Shown: in pieces, positions 25,806 through 35,680 of the stretch
Layout of the letters: each line of letters opens with the position of its first letter
Position numbering within the stretch: position 1 is the first letter of the stretch
Origin: Physcocola sp002396385
Lineage (GTDB): Bacteria; Bacteroidota; Bacteroidia; Bacteroidales; Paludibacteraceae
DNA: 64,000 bases
Direction: 5' to 3'
Assembly: GCA_946535435.1 (NCBI GenBank)
Contig: CAMNDM010000005.1
Coordinates: 1-64,000 of the forward strand
The notes under the pieces: generated by a model
Databases searched by the model: none
Seen by the model: the letters and a program-made list of their open reading frames with translations, nothing else
Told to the model about the DNA's origin: nothing
Made by a program: the position numbers and the translations under genes

Positions 25806-28800
25806 ATGCGTTATCTAATTATAACACTTGTTTCATTTTTCATAACCTTTCAGTCTTCCGGGCAGATTAGGGTATATACGGAATGCTATACTGCCAAAAA
25901 CGGACTTGCCCAAAACGATGTCAACGATTTGGCTAAAGATAGTTGTGGCTTCTTATGGTTGGCTACTGAAAACGGACTGAGTCGATTCGACGGCTATTCT
26001 TTTGTAAACCATTTCATTTCAACAAGCCAGTTCAACTGTAGCTTGAATAACCAGTACAAGCAGATTCTGATTGATAAAAACAATGTTTTTGCACGTAATT
26101 CCATGGGGCAGGTTATGGTCTATAACCAGGAAAAACAGACTTATTCGCTTTTCCCGAACCCAAAGGAGAATCGTGGCGACAGCTACATGTTTATCAGTAA
26201 AATGCTGAAAAAGAATGGCATCTGGTTTCTTGGAGCCGATAGGGGGGCTATACATCTTTTCGCTGATAAAAAGGGCGATTTTGTGTCGGAACTCTATTGC
26301 TTCAGCGATTCTCTGACGGGCTCGAATGTTAGAAACGTATTTGTTGATTCCGAACGGAATACATGGCTTCTGACAAACTGCGGTTTAGCCTTTATTCCTG
26401 CTAATTCTTCTAAAATTTCGAATACTTTTTATGTGAAGGAAAACTATGCCTTTAACGATGCTGTCGATTTAGGGAACGACTTGCTGTTTGTTGGAGAAAA
26501 TGGCTTGATTATCCGGTACGACAAACTGAAAAAACGTTATTCGGAAAAGAGAATTTGTAACTCCAATCTCAATAAAGTGTTCGGACTGAACGAGAGTAAC
26601 GCTGTCCTTGTGTCGAATTACAACGGCGTTTACACGTTTAATGCGTTCTCAAACGATGCAAAAATTTGTTGTAATCTGCCAGGCCTACACCAGTCGTGGA
26701 TAGACGATAAATCGAACATCTGGTTCAGTGACAACGGATTGCTGTACAGATTCGTTTCGGAGTCTGCTAAAATTGAAAAAACAGATGTGCGCATTCAAAA
26801 GAAGAACGATGATGCCAACTCTCTGTTCTCTTATGGATATCTCGATAAAAGCGGCGATTGGCTTTGGTTGTTGTCGAAAAAGAACGATTTGACCCAGACG
26901 AAATCGGACTATGCTTGCAGAATACTTCAAGACAACTCTGGCGTTTATTGGACGAACAATGCGGCTGAAGGCATTCAAAAATTCTCGACGATCAATTCTA
27001 CAATACAATTTGTTAAATGTGCAAATAACGAGGGAAAGAAATCTGTTGTAAATGCGGTTTTAGAAGATAATTTCGGAAACATCTGGATTGCTACATCCGA
27101 CCAAAGACTACGTATCTTTACGAAAGATATGTTGTTAATCGGTTTTGTCAGCAAGAACGGGAGCGTGACAGGTTCTGACTGCTCGTTTGGCAGTATTTCT
27201 ACACTTTACCAAGACCGTGAAGGCGCTTTATGGATAGGCTGCGACCAGACTTTGTTGCAGTTTACTCCAGTTACCCAAGGCAAACAGTATCGGACTAGGG
27301 TTTTCATGTTAGACAAAGGTACCCCTTCGGGTACCGTCATTACTGATATTCTGGAAGACAAAAACGGTAAACTCTGGTTGACGACCGATGGTGATGGCTT
27401 GCAATTGCTGCAATATGACGCAAATAGCTACCATTTCATCAACAGACGGAACGAGTTAAAGAACAGTTACCCTCCAACCCTGTTGAAAACCAACTGCCTT
27501 TACGAAGACCGCAATGGCAACATCTGGCTGGGCGCTAGTGAAGGCCTTACCATATTCAATTCCGATTTTCCACAGCTCCGGTTCTTGAAGTTCTTCTATT
27601 ATAACCCAGAAAACTCAAATATGGCTACCAGCATGGTATCGGGGTTGTATCAGGATAAAGACGGAAAAATGTGGATTGCCTCTTATGGTGGAGGGCTGTT
27701 GCGAACCGCCAGCGCTTTTGAATTGGGTGAGGCGCCGGAATTTATTGCCTATAACCGTGAGAACAATAAACTTAACAGCGACCTTGTCCTTTCCATCGAG
27801 GAAGACGCAAAAGGCTTGTTATGGATTGCTACTGAAAAGTCTCTGGTCAAATTCGACAAGTCGAATGGAAAATCCGAGTCTTACAGATTTGTTAACGATT
27901 TGGGAAATAACGGTTTTGGAAGGCAAATTTTCACAAGAACTAGAACAGGAGCTTTGGTCTTGGGCTCCAATGCGGGTTTTTATTTTATCAACCCCAACAA
28001 CATCCGTAACGATGCGTTCATGCCTCCAATGGTGTTGACTAAATTCTTATTGTTCAACAAAGACGTTAATCTTGCATCTGAAGATGCACCGCTGTCTTGT
28101 GATATTAACTATGCCGATAAAATTGTTCTTAAACCGAACCAAAACGTATTCTCAATCGAATACGCAGCCCTCGATTTTAGAAATTCACAAGGTATAGAAT
28201 ACGCCTATAAACTCGACAATTTCGAAGACGATTGGAACTACGTTGGCGGACAACGTATAGCTACCTATACGAACCTCCCTCCTGGTGATTACATATTCAG
28301 GGTAAAATCGACCAATGTAGAGGGAAACTGGTGCAATAACGATAAAACGGTAACCATTTGTGTCCTTCCTACTTTCTGGCAGACCGGTTGGGCCTGGTTG
28401 CTCTATTTCTTGATATTTGCCTCTGTTGTTGGTGGACTCATTTATGCATACCTTGCATTCTATAAAATGCAGTCAAAAATGAAGTTCGAACAAGAGATGT
28501 CTACCATGAAGATGCAGTTTTTCACGGATATTTCTCACGAACTGAGAACTCCGCTCACTTTAATAAACGCTCCTTTGGAAAATGTGCTAGATAATGGAAC
28601 TATTGGAGAAAACGACAGGAAACAACTTGAAATTGTACACAGCAACACCCAGCGAATGTTGAGGATGCTGACGCAGATTCTCGACTTTAGAAAACTACAA
28701 AGCAATAAGATGAGACTACGTGTCGAGAAAACTAACATCTACCAATTGGTTTCCAAATGTTGCAACAATTTTAAAAAAATGGCCGAGAGCCGACACATTA

Positions 28801-30089
28801 CCTTTGAGGTGACCGACAAAACGAACAATGAACTCTATTGGGTTGATAGAGACAAGATTGACACCGTTATGTTCAACCTTTTGTCGAATGCGTTCAAGTT
28901 CACTCCTGAAGGCAAACGCATTTCTGTGGTTATTGCATCTGATAACAACATGTGTGTGATTAAAGTGTCTGATGAAGGATGTGGTATGCCAAAAGACAAA
29001 CTGAACCTTATTTTCGACCGTTTCAGCACATTACGCCCAAAATCGCTTACCAACCAAAGTGGTACAGGTATAGGACTTGCTCTTGTAAAAGAAATACTGG
29101 ACCTCCACAAAGCCGATATTGAAGTAGAAAGCCAGGAAGGGGAGGGGTCGGTCTTTACTGTCAGAATTAAAGCCGGAACTGACCATTTCGACGATATTTC
29201 AGCCGACATTATCATTAATGACGAAGAAACGCCTCAGAATGCCGGAATTGAAAAGGAAACAACTGAAAGAAATGATGATAAAGAGAAAATGAAACTTCTC
29301 GTAATTGAAGATAACGACGATTTGCGTCAATTCATCGTTTCTGTCTTGTCGAAAACCTTTAACACGATTGAGGCCCCTAACGGTCGTATCGGCAAGGAGA
29401 AGACCATTGCGGAAATGCCAGATTTCGTACTGACCGATATTATGATGCCGGAAATGGATGGTATTGAGTATGTTCGCCAAATAAGGGAAAACGAGCAGAC
29501 TTCGCATATACCAGTGGTGCTACTGACGGCTAAAACCGATATGCAGAGCAAGATTGAATGCTTGAAGATTGGTGCTAACGACTATATAACCAAACCTTTC
29601 AGCATGGTGTACCTCCAGGCTAGAATTGAGAATATTTTGGCCGAGCGCAAACTGTGGCAGGAAAAGTACAGGAACCAACTGCAGCACAATGGCGTGGTTG
29701 ACACAAACCTTTCTGCCATTGAAAACACGTCTGAACCTCAGAATGGGAAGGATGTGGACAAACGCGACGACGTGTTCATGAAAAAAATGGTTGACTATAT
29801 AAACTCGCACATCGACAATGCGGACTTGTCTCCCGATGAGTTGGCAAACGGCCTTAAAGTAAGCCGATGGAATCTGACTTGTAAAGTCAAGAGTTTGGTT
29901 GGTATGCCTCCTATTGAATTTATTAAGGATATTCGTTTGAATAGGGCCGCGGAATTGATCAGGGAAGGTGAATTGTCGATGACCCAGATAACCTATATGA
30001 TAGGTATGACGGATTCAAGGTATTTCAGCCGCTGTTTCAAACAGAAATTTGGCATGACACCTACTGAATATAAGAATAAGAATAACTGA
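25806..30089 (+). CDS. Hybrid two-component system regulator (sensor, kinase, receiver, AraC)
   Basis: A 1427-residue single-chain signalling protein. After a signal peptide (1-20) come two-component propeller repeats ending in W-I/L-A/G motifs (GFLWLATENGLSRFDG, GNIWIATSD, GALWIGCDQ, GKLWLTTDGDG, GNIWLGASEG, GKMWIASYGGG). A Y_Y_Y domain (NVFSIEYAALDF) and one membrane helix near 860-880 follow. The cytoplasmic part has a HisKA domain with phospho-accepting His911 in SHELRTPL, an HATPase domain (NLLSNAFKF, DEGCGM, GTGIGLALV), a receiver with Asp1211 in LTDIMMPEMDG, and a C-terminal AraC DNA-binding domain. Such regulators usually sense a glycan fragment and activate a neighbouring utilisation locus; none is present here. 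It is followed by groES. Confidence 0.95.
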   Translation: MRYLIITLVSFFITFQSSGQIRVYTECYTAKNGLAQNDVNDLAKDSCGFLWLATENGLSRFDGYSFVNHFISTSQFNCSLNNQYKQILIDKNNVFARNSMGQVMVYNQEKQTYSLFPNPKENRGDSYMFISKMLKKNGIWFLGADRGAIHLFADKKGDFVSELYCFSDSLTGSNVRNVFVDSERNTWLLTNCGLAFIPANSSKISNTFYVKENYAFNDAVDLGNDLLFVGENGLIIRYDKLKKRYSEKRICNSNLNKVFGLNESNAVLVSNYNGVYTFNAFSNDAKICCNLPGLHQSWIDDKSNIWFSDNGLLYRFVSESAKIEKTDVRIQKKNDDANSLFSYGYLDKSGDWLWLLSKKNDLTQTKSDYACRILQDNSGVYWTNNAAEGIQKFSTINSTIQFVKCANNEGKKSVVNAVLEDNFGNIWIATSDQRLRIFTKDMLLIGFVSKNGSVTGSDCSFGSISTLYQDREGALWIGCDQTLLQFTPVTQGKQYRTRVFMLDKGTPSGTVITDILEDKNGKLWLTTDGDGLQLLQYDANSYHFINRRNELKNSYPPTLLKTNCLYEDRNGNIWLGASEGLTIFNSDFPQLRFLKFFYYNPENSNMATSMVSGLYQDKDGKMWIASYGGGLLRTASAFELGEAPEFIAYNRENNKLNSDLVLSIEEDAKGLLWIATEKSLVKFDKSNGKSESYRFVNDLGNNGFGRQIFTRTRTGALVLGSNAGFYFINPNNIRNDAFMPPMVLTKFLLFNKDVNLASEDAPLSCDINYADKIVLKPNQNVFSIEYAALDFRNSQGIEYAYKLDNFEDDWNYVGGQRIATYTNLPPGDYIFRVKSTNVEGNWCNNDKTVTICVLPTFWQTGWAWLLYFLIFASVVGGLIYAYLAFYKMQSKMKFEQEMSTMKMQFFTDISHELRTPLTLINAPLENVLDNGTIGENDRKQLEIVHSNTQRMLRMLTQILDFRKLQSNKMRLRVEKTNIYQLVSKCCNNFKKMAESRHITFEVTDKTNNELYWVDRDKIDTVMFNLLSNAFKFTPEGKRISVVIASDNNMCVIKVSDEGCGMPKDKLNLIFDRFSTLRPKSLTNQSGTGIGLALVKEILDLHKADIEVESQEGEGSVFTVRIKAGTDHFDDISADIIINDEETPQNAGIEKETTERNDDKEKMKLLVIEDNDDLRQFIVSVLSKTFNTIEAPNGRIGKEKTIAEMPDFVLTDIMMPEMDGIEYVRQIRENEQTSHIPVVLLTAKTDMQSKIECLKIGANDYITKPFSMVYLQARIENILAERKLWQEKYRNQLQHNGVVDTNLSAIENTSEPQNGKDVDKRDDVFMKKMVDYINSHIDNADLSPDELANGLKVSRWNLTCKVKSLVGMPPIEFIKDIRLNRAAELIREGELSMTQITYMIGMTDSRYFSRCFKQKFGMTPTEYKNKNN

Positions 30090-30162
30090 CAAAACTGTCA
30101 TTCTTGCCGGCTTTTTGTCTGCCTTTATGTCAATCCGTGATGACAAATAAACGTTTTTTCGC

Positions 30163-30190
30163 TTTGGCACAAATTATGTTATAGGTTTTG
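30163..30190 (+). promoter_or_regulatory. Probable groESL promoter
   Basis: TTTG at 30163-30166 and TAGGTTTTG at 30182-30190 resemble -33 and -7 elements, the latter with one extra base. They lie 38-65 bases before groES. No CIRCE element is present. Just upstream, TGTCA and TGACA around 30130-30145 can form a small hairpin that may end the preceding transcript. Confidence 0.35.
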
Positions 30191-30227
30191 TGATTTAAAA
30201 AGGACAAAACATAAAAAAACAATTAAT

Positions 30228-30497
30228 ATGAACATTAAACCATTGGCAGACAGAGTGCTGGTAAAACCAGCAGCTGCAGAAGAAAAAACAGCAAGTGGAA
30301 TTATTATTCCAGACACAGCAAAAGAAAAGCCTTTGAAGGGCGAAGTGTTGGCTGTTGGTAATGGAACGAAAGAAGAACAAATGGTTGTAAAACCAGGCGA
30401 CACAGTTCTTTATGGTAAATATGCTGGTACTGAAATCGAAATCGATAACGAAAAGTACCTCATCATGCGTCAGAGCGATATTTTAGCAACTATCTAA
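30228..30497 (+). CDS. groES: Co-chaperonin GroES
   Basis: The 89-residue lid of the GroEL cage. It begins MNIKPLADRVLVKPAAAEE, has the mobile-loop segment TASGIIIPDTAKEKP that touches GroEL, and ends YLIMRQSDILATI. It lies 20 bases before groEL and is cotranscribed with it. Confidence 0.97.
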   Translation: MNIKPLADRVLVKPAAAEEKTASGIIIPDTAKEKPLKGEVLAVGNGTKEEQMVVKPGDTVLYGKYAGTEIEIDNEKYLIMRQSDILATI

Positions 30498-30517
30498 TGT
30501 TTTAAATTCAGAATAAA

Positions 30518-32158
30518 ATGGCAAAAGAAATCAAATTCGATATAGAGAGTCGTGACCTTCTTAAAAGAGGTGTCGACCAGTTGGCTAACGCAGTTAAAGT
30601 TACTCTTGGCCCTAAGGGTAGAAACGTAATTATCGAGAAAAAGTTTGGCGCTCCACACATCACTAAAGATGGTGTTAGCGTTGCTAAGGAAGTTGAATTG
30701 GCCGATCCATACGAAAATATGGGCGCACAAATCGTGAAGGAAGTTGCATCTAAAACTGGTGACGATGCTGGTGACGGTACAACTACAGCTACCGTTTTGG
30801 CTCAGGCTATCATCAACGTTGGTTTGAAGAACGTTGCTGCTGGTGCTAACCCAATGGATTTGAAGCGTGGTATCGACAAGGCTGTTGCCGAAGTGGTTTC
30901 AAGCATCAAGGCACAGGCTCAGGAAATTGACGACGATTATAATAAGATTGAACAAGTTGCCACTATTTCAGCTAACAACGATAACGAAATCGGTAAGTTG
31001 ATTGCTGACGCTATGAAGAAGGTTAAGAAGGAAGGCGTCATAACTGTTGAGGAGGCTAAAGGTACCGATACCACTGTCGATGTAGTTGAAGGTATGCAGT
31101 TCGACAGAGGTTACCTTTCTCCATACTTTGTTACCGATACTGAAAAGATGCAGACTTCTTTCGACAATCCTTACATTTTGATTTACGACAAGAAGATTTC
31201 TGCTTTGAAAGATATGCTCCCTATTCTGGAGGCTACTGCACAGAATGGTCGTCCATTGTTGATTATCGCAGAAGACATCGATGGCGAGGCTCTTACAACT
31301 CTCGTTGTAAACCGTCTGCGTGGTTCTTTGAAGGTTTGCGCTGTTAAAGCTCCTGGTTTTGGCGACAGAAGAAAGGAAATGCTTGAAGATATTGCAATCC
31401 TTACTGGTGGTACTGTCATTTCTGAAGAAAAAGGATTGAAGTTGGAAACCACTTCCCTCGATATGTTGGGTACTGCCGATAAAATTACTGTCAATAAAGA
31501 CAACACAACCATCGTAAATGGTGCTGGCGATAAGAATGCTATCAAAGACAGAGTCGCTCAAATTAAGACCCAAATTGAGAATACAAAGTCTACTTACGAT
31601 AAGGATAAGCTAAAAGAACGTTTGGCTAAATTGGCTGGCGGTGTCGCTGTCCTTTACGTGGGAGCTCCTTCTGAAGTGGAAATGAAGGAAAAGAAAGATA
31701 GGGTAGACGATGCTCTTTGCGCTACCCGTGCAGCAGTTGAAGAGGGTATTGTCCCTGGTGGTGGTGTCACCTACATCCGTGCTATCAAGAGTTTGGAAAA
31801 CCTGCAAGGTGCGAACGAAGATGAAACTACCGGTATCCAGATTGTTAAGCGCGCTATTGAAGAGCCTTTGCGCCAAATTATCGCTAACTCTGGTAAAGAG
31901 GGTGCTGTTTATGTACAGAAGGTAGCTGAAGGTTCTGGCGACTTTGGTTACAACGCACGTACCGACAAGTTCGAAAACTTCTTTGCTGCTGGTGTTATCG
32001 ACCCAGCTAAAGTTACGCGTGTTGCTCTTGAGAACGCTGCTTCTATCGCTGGTATGTTACTTACTACCGAATGCGTAATTGCAGAAAAGAAAGAAGATAA
32101 GGCTGCTCCTGCTGCTCCTGGTATGGGCGGTATGGGTGGTATGGGCGGCATGATGTAA
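30518..32158 (+). CDS. groL: Chaperonin GroEL
   Basis: GroEL folds proteins in an ATP-driven double ring. The 546-residue protein is typical throughout: LGPKGRNVIIEKKFGAP, the ATP motif GDGTTTATVLAQ, VEEGIVPGGGVTYIRA, and the flexible Gly-Met tail (MGGMGGMGGMM). Codon choice is strongly biased relative to the neighbours, as expected for a highly expressed gene. It ends at a clear terminator. Confidence 0.98.
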   Translation: MAKEIKFDIESRDLLKRGVDQLANAVKVTLGPKGRNVIIEKKFGAPHITKDGVSVAKEVELADPYENMGAQIVKEVASKTGDDAGDGTTTATVLAQAIINVGLKNVAAGANPMDLKRGIDKAVAEVVSSIKAQAQEIDDDYNKIEQVATISANNDNEIGKLIADAMKKVKKEGVITVEEAKGTDTTVDVVEGMQFDRGYLSPYFVTDTEKMQTSFDNPYILIYDKKISALKDMLPILEATAQNGRPLLIIAEDIDGEALTTLVVNRLRGSLKVCAVKAPGFGDRRKEMLEDIAILTGGTVISEEKGLKLETTSLDMLGTADKITVNKDNTTIVNGAGDKNAIKDRVAQIKTQIENTKSTYDKDKLKERLAKLAGGVAVLYVGAPSEVEMKEKKDRVDDALCATRAAVEEGIVPGGGVTYIRAIKSLENLQGANEDETTGIQIVKRAIEEPLRQIIANSGKEGAVYVQKVAEGSGDFGYNARTDKFENFFAAGVIDPAKVTRVALENAASIAGMLLTTECVIAEKKEDKAAPAAPGMGGMGGMGGMM

Positions 32159-32180
32159 TTTCATCCAACCACATAAAACG

Positions 32181-32217
32181 AAAGAGCGGATTCTCACATC
32201 GAGGGTCCGCTCTTTTT
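32181..32217 (+). terminator. groESL terminator
   Basis: A perfect 10-bp stem (AAAGAGCGGA and complement) with a 15-base loop runs into five further T residues, 22 bases after the groEL stop. Confidence 0.85.
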
Positions 32218-32275
32218 GGTTTATATATATGATTACAAGAAATAAACGCTAATCGGCTTATATTTGATGCAAATC

Positions 32276-33217
32276 TTATTTCTTGTATCTATCGCCCTGA
32301 TGAATGTTCCGCTCCCGTAAATATTTCTCAAGTTTTGCAGAAAATTCATAGTTTTTCAGTCCCCAATGCGGAGCAATCAGCAAATCGGCTGGTGTTTGAG
32401 ACACAAAGCGTTCTAAAACAATTTCAGGCCGCATTAGAGCGATAAAATCACATAAAAGTTCGATATATTCCTCAAACGAGAACAAATGAAACTGAGAGGG
32501 ATCTTCCTCATATAGCTTGGCCATTTTCGTCTGTTTTACGATTTGCAACTGGTGCAGTTTTAGCGTAGTGATGGGTAGTTCTGATATTTTTACTGCATGG
32601 TTCAACATGTCTTGCTTCGTTTCGCCTGGTAATCCGAGAATCAAGTGGGCTGAAGTTGGAATTCCAAGTGCTGCGGTCTTGTTGATTGCCTCAACAGCAT
32701 CTTCATACGTATGCCCTCGGTTTATGGCTTGTAGGGTAGAGTTCAACGTCGATTCCACTCCATACTCTACCATTATATAAGTCTTTTTTGCTAGGGCGCC
32801 CAGATAAGCCAATAATTCGTCTGAGACACAATCGGGTCTGGTGCCTATCACGAGACCAGCTATTTTCTGATTTGATAAAGCCTCTTCATAGATCGACTTT
32901 AAATAGTCGAGTGGTCCATATGTATTGGAATAGGACTGGAAGTAGGCTAAATACTTCTGATTATTGTATTTATGGGCAAAAAATCCGATTCCATCAGCAA
33001 CCTGTTTTGCGATTGAATTCTTCTTTAGGGAAAAAGATGGTACAAATGCTTCATTGTTACAATAGGTGCAGCCTCCATAACCCTTAAAGCCATCTCTGTT
33101 AGGGCATGTAAAACCCGCATCAATCGTTATTTTTTGTACCCGCTCGTTAAAAACTTTACGCAGGTAGGTAGGGTAGTTGCAATAATATTCACTACTATTT
33201 GGTTCAACCATGTTCAA
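32276..33217 (-). CDS. TIGR01212-type radical SAM protein (YhcC-like)
   Basis: A 313-residue radical SAM enzyme. The cluster-binding cysteines are in CPNRDGFKGYGGCTYC, with the wide first spacing typical of the TIGR01212/YhcC branch, followed by FQSYSNTYGP and VIGTRPDC. The reaction of this widespread family is not established. It is transcribed toward groEL, convergent with it, and divergent from the DUF4301 gene. A TAAATTTG box at 33242-33235 is a plausible -7 element. Confidence 0.88.
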   Translation of the reverse strand: MNMVEPNSSEYYCNYPTYLRKVFNERVQKITIDAGFTCPNRDGFKGYGGCTYCNNEAFVPSFSLKKNSIAKQVADGIGFFAHKYNNQKYLAYFQSYSNTYGPLDYLKSIYEEALSNQKIAGLVIGTRPDCVSDELLAYLGALAKKTYIMVEYGVESTLNSTLQAINRGHTYEDAVEAINKTAALGIPTSAHLILGLPGETKQDMLNHAVKISELPITTLKLHQLQIVKQTKMAKLYEEDPSQFHLFSFEEYIELLCDFIALMRPEIVLERFVSQTPADLLIAPHWGLKNYEFSAKLEKYLRERNIHQGDRYKK

Positions 33218-33329
33218 GGCATAAAAAATTAAAACAAATTTAAAAAAACAATCTGTTTAAAACCCTTTTATTTGCACAGATTTTGTATATTAGCATAAAA
33301 TCAAATAAACATAACAAGTTAAAAGCCCT

Positions 33330-34859
33330 ATGTTAACTACAGATGAAAAAGAACAACTAAAGGCTAAAGGTATAAGCGAGGATATATTTGAAAAGCAACT
33401 TGAAAGTTTTAGAAAAGGATTTCCTGTTCTTAATATCGTTAAGTCCGCTACTATTGGAGATGGTATTGTGCGTTTAACTCCGCAAGAATCAGAGAAATCT
33501 ATAGCTAAATGGCTACATTATCAAAACAAGGCTACCAATGTTGCACAAAAATTTGTGCCGGCATCTGGAGCTGCAAGCAGAATGTTCAAAAATCTCTATG
33601 AATATATTGCTAATGGGGAAGAAACAGATTTTGTAAAGAAATTTTTTGATAATATATATTCCTTCCCTTTTTATCGGGAGTTAGACAAACTTTGTGTTGA
33701 ACGTTTATCTGGCAATATCAAACTTATGTATAAAGATGGTAAAGGCCAGGAAGTGGTCAAACTACTGCTGGATGAAGATGGGCTGAACTATGGTTCATAT
33801 CCTAAAGGTATGTTGCCTTTCCATTCATACTTAGACCATGTCGTTAAAACCCCGTTTGAAGAACACTTAGACGAAAGCGCATGCTATACTAAGAATGAAG
33901 ATGGGGTAGTGAAACTGCATTTTACAGTATCGCCAGAACATTTGAACCTATTCCAAGATTTGTTGGGCAAACGTGAGGTTTCCTTCAAAAAGGAAAATGA
34001 TGTTACTTCTTTGTCCGTATCCTTCTCTATGCAGGACCCTTCTACCGATACGATAGCTGTTGATATGGACAACAATCCAATCAAAAAAGACGGCAAGTTT
34101 CTGTTTCGGCCGGGTGGACATGGTTCTTTGTTGAAGAATCTCAATTCTTTTGACGAAAAGGCCGATATCGTCTTTATTAAAAACATCGATAATGTGGTTC
34201 CTGAAACTCGTCGTACGCCTGTTCTTAAAAGTACCATGGAACTTGCAGGCTACTTTTTGACCATAAGAAACCAGATTTGGGAATATGAGCGTTTGTTAGA
34301 TGAAAAAGGATCTGAAATTTCTCATGAAAGTATGTGGGAAATTATCCATTTCTGCGAGGAAAAATTGTTTATAAAGAACATTCCTGTACCTCCTTCTAAA
34401 TCGCAGGTTGTTGATTTTTTAAAGAAAAAATTACATCGTCCTATTCGTGTTTGCGGTATGGTGAAGAATGAAGGAGAACCTGGAGGTGGTCCTTATTACT
34501 GCGTAAATAAAGATCAGACTTATTCGCTGCAGATACTTGAACGTACACAGATTATGGACGATAACAGCCAACATATGGAGGCTTTACATTCTTCAACTCA
34601 CTTCAATCCTGTTAATATGGTTTGTGGTTTGAAAGACTATCAAGGGAAAAAGTTCGACTTAACTAAATATGTCGATGAAGACACGGCTTTTATCTCCATT
34701 AAATCAAAAAATGGTATTACTCTTAAGGCTTTGGAACATCCTGGATTGTGGAATGGCTCAATGTCGGACTGGATTACCATTTTTGTTGAAATGCCGGCCG
34801 AAACATTTAATCCGGTTAAAACAGTAAACGATTTGCTCAGGCCAATGCATCAGCAATAA
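33330..34859 (+). CDS. DUF4301 protein
   Basis: A 509-residue soluble protein that matches the DUF4301 family, found mainly in Bacteroidota and without assigned function. Recognisable segments are SIAKWLHYQNKATNVAQKFVPASGAASRMFK near the N-terminus, FRPGGHGSLLKNLN in the middle and CGMVKNEGEPGGGPYYC late. The GSGAASRM-like and RPGGHG-like loops recall nucleotidyltransferase phosphate loops, but that is only a resemblance. It has its own terminator and no functional neighbours. Confidence 0.85.
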   Translation: MLTTDEKEQLKAKGISEDIFEKQLESFRKGFPVLNIVKSATIGDGIVRLTPQESEKSIAKWLHYQNKATNVAQKFVPASGAASRMFKNLYEYIANGEETDFVKKFFDNIYSFPFYRELDKLCVERLSGNIKLMYKDGKGQEVVKLLLDEDGLNYGSYPKGMLPFHSYLDHVVKTPFEEHLDESACYTKNEDGVVKLHFTVSPEHLNLFQDLLGKREVSFKKENDVTSLSVSFSMQDPSTDTIAVDMDNNPIKKDGKFLFRPGGHGSLLKNLNSFDEKADIVFIKNIDNVVPETRRTPVLKSTMELAGYFLTIRNQIWEYERLLDEKGSEISHESMWEIIHFCEEKLFIKNIPVPPSKSQVVDFLKKKLHRPIRVCGMVKNEGEPGGGPYYCVNKDQTYSLQILERTQIMDDNSQHMEALHSSTHFNPVNMVCGLKDYQGKKFDLTKYVDEDTAFISIKSKNGITLKALEHPGLWNGSMSDWITIFVEMPAETFNPVKTVNDLLRPMHQQ

Positions 34860-34866
34860 AACACAT

Positions 34867-34895
34867 AACGGGAAGCGTTTGCTTCCCGTTTTTTC
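34867..34895 (+). terminator. Terminator of the DUF4301 gene
   Basis: AACGGGAAGC and GCTTCCCGTT form a perfect 10-bp stem around GTTT and run into a T-tract. Confidence 0.88.
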
Positions 34896-34921
34896 ATATT
34901 ACCGTTAACTAAAAAAACGTT

Positions 34922-35600
34922 ATGAAAAAATACTGATTTTATTATACCTCGCCTTCTCCCAGAACGTCTTTTGTTATGTAGGAAATAAAAAGATACAGAC
35001 TGAACTTCCTAAACATGAAATTTCGGTAAGTATGGCGTCTTCTCCATCTATACTCTTTTAGATGGTATTCAGTCTGGGCTACACATCCAAGATTGTGAGT
35101 AGGATGTTGAAAGTACACTTCTATCAAAGACAGGCGCCCTAAGTTTGGAGTATTCCTATACGCTAAGTAACAAGGCTAGAATTGGCTTGATTGGCAGTTA
35201 TATGGGCTTCCGTCACGAGGTTAAGACAGGAGACAAGACTGGAGAAATTCCGCTTGGAGAACTAAAATCGCAATTCTTTGGTATCTTGCCCAAAATTCAA
35301 CTTTACTGGTTCTACCACGAACGTGTGGCCATGTACAGCAAGTTTGCCATTGGCGTTGCCCTCAACACTAGAAAAATGACAAGCACACGGCCTGACCTTT
35401 ATGAATCGTTCAACGAGAACAATATGAAATTCGAGTTTCAAATATCTCCAATCAGTTTTGAAGCGGGCGGTGAACAGTTAAGGGGATTTGCAGAACTTGG
35501 CTTTGGCAACTACCTTATGGCTGCTGGCTTTGAAACTTTACTGGTAAAAGACAAAATGGTATACCTCCAAGTTAAACTAAACTTACTCTACTTAACATAA
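34922..35600 (+). pseudogene. Degraded outer-membrane beta-barrel protein gene
   Basis: Three lesions are visible. At 34922 ATGAAAAAATACTG lacks one A; restoring it gives a signal peptide (MKK, then ILILLYLAFSQ) and a frame through LPKHEISVSMASSPS. Near 35050 the frame shifts again to IYTLLDGIQSGLHIQD. A TAG then sits in that frame at 35100-35102. Beyond it the frame is open to TAA 35600: TGALSLEYSYTLSNKARIGLIGSY, then alternating strands ending FGNYLMAAGF and VYLQVKLNLLYL, the pattern of a small beta barrel. The family resembles uncharacterised Bacteroidota outer-membrane proteins. A 151-residue ORF from TTG 35145 is what remains. Confidence 0.7.
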
Positions 35601-35680
35601 TGTGAATTATCTTACAAAAAAGGGTAAAATCAAATATAGGAGTTTTGGCGTGGTTTTTTATTGAGATTTAAATTAGACAG

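Noticed and set aside
30090..30227. CIRCE heat-shock operator before groES
   Set aside because: The TTAGCACTC-N9-GAGTGCTAA pattern is not present; only a short TGTCA/TGACA pairing is.
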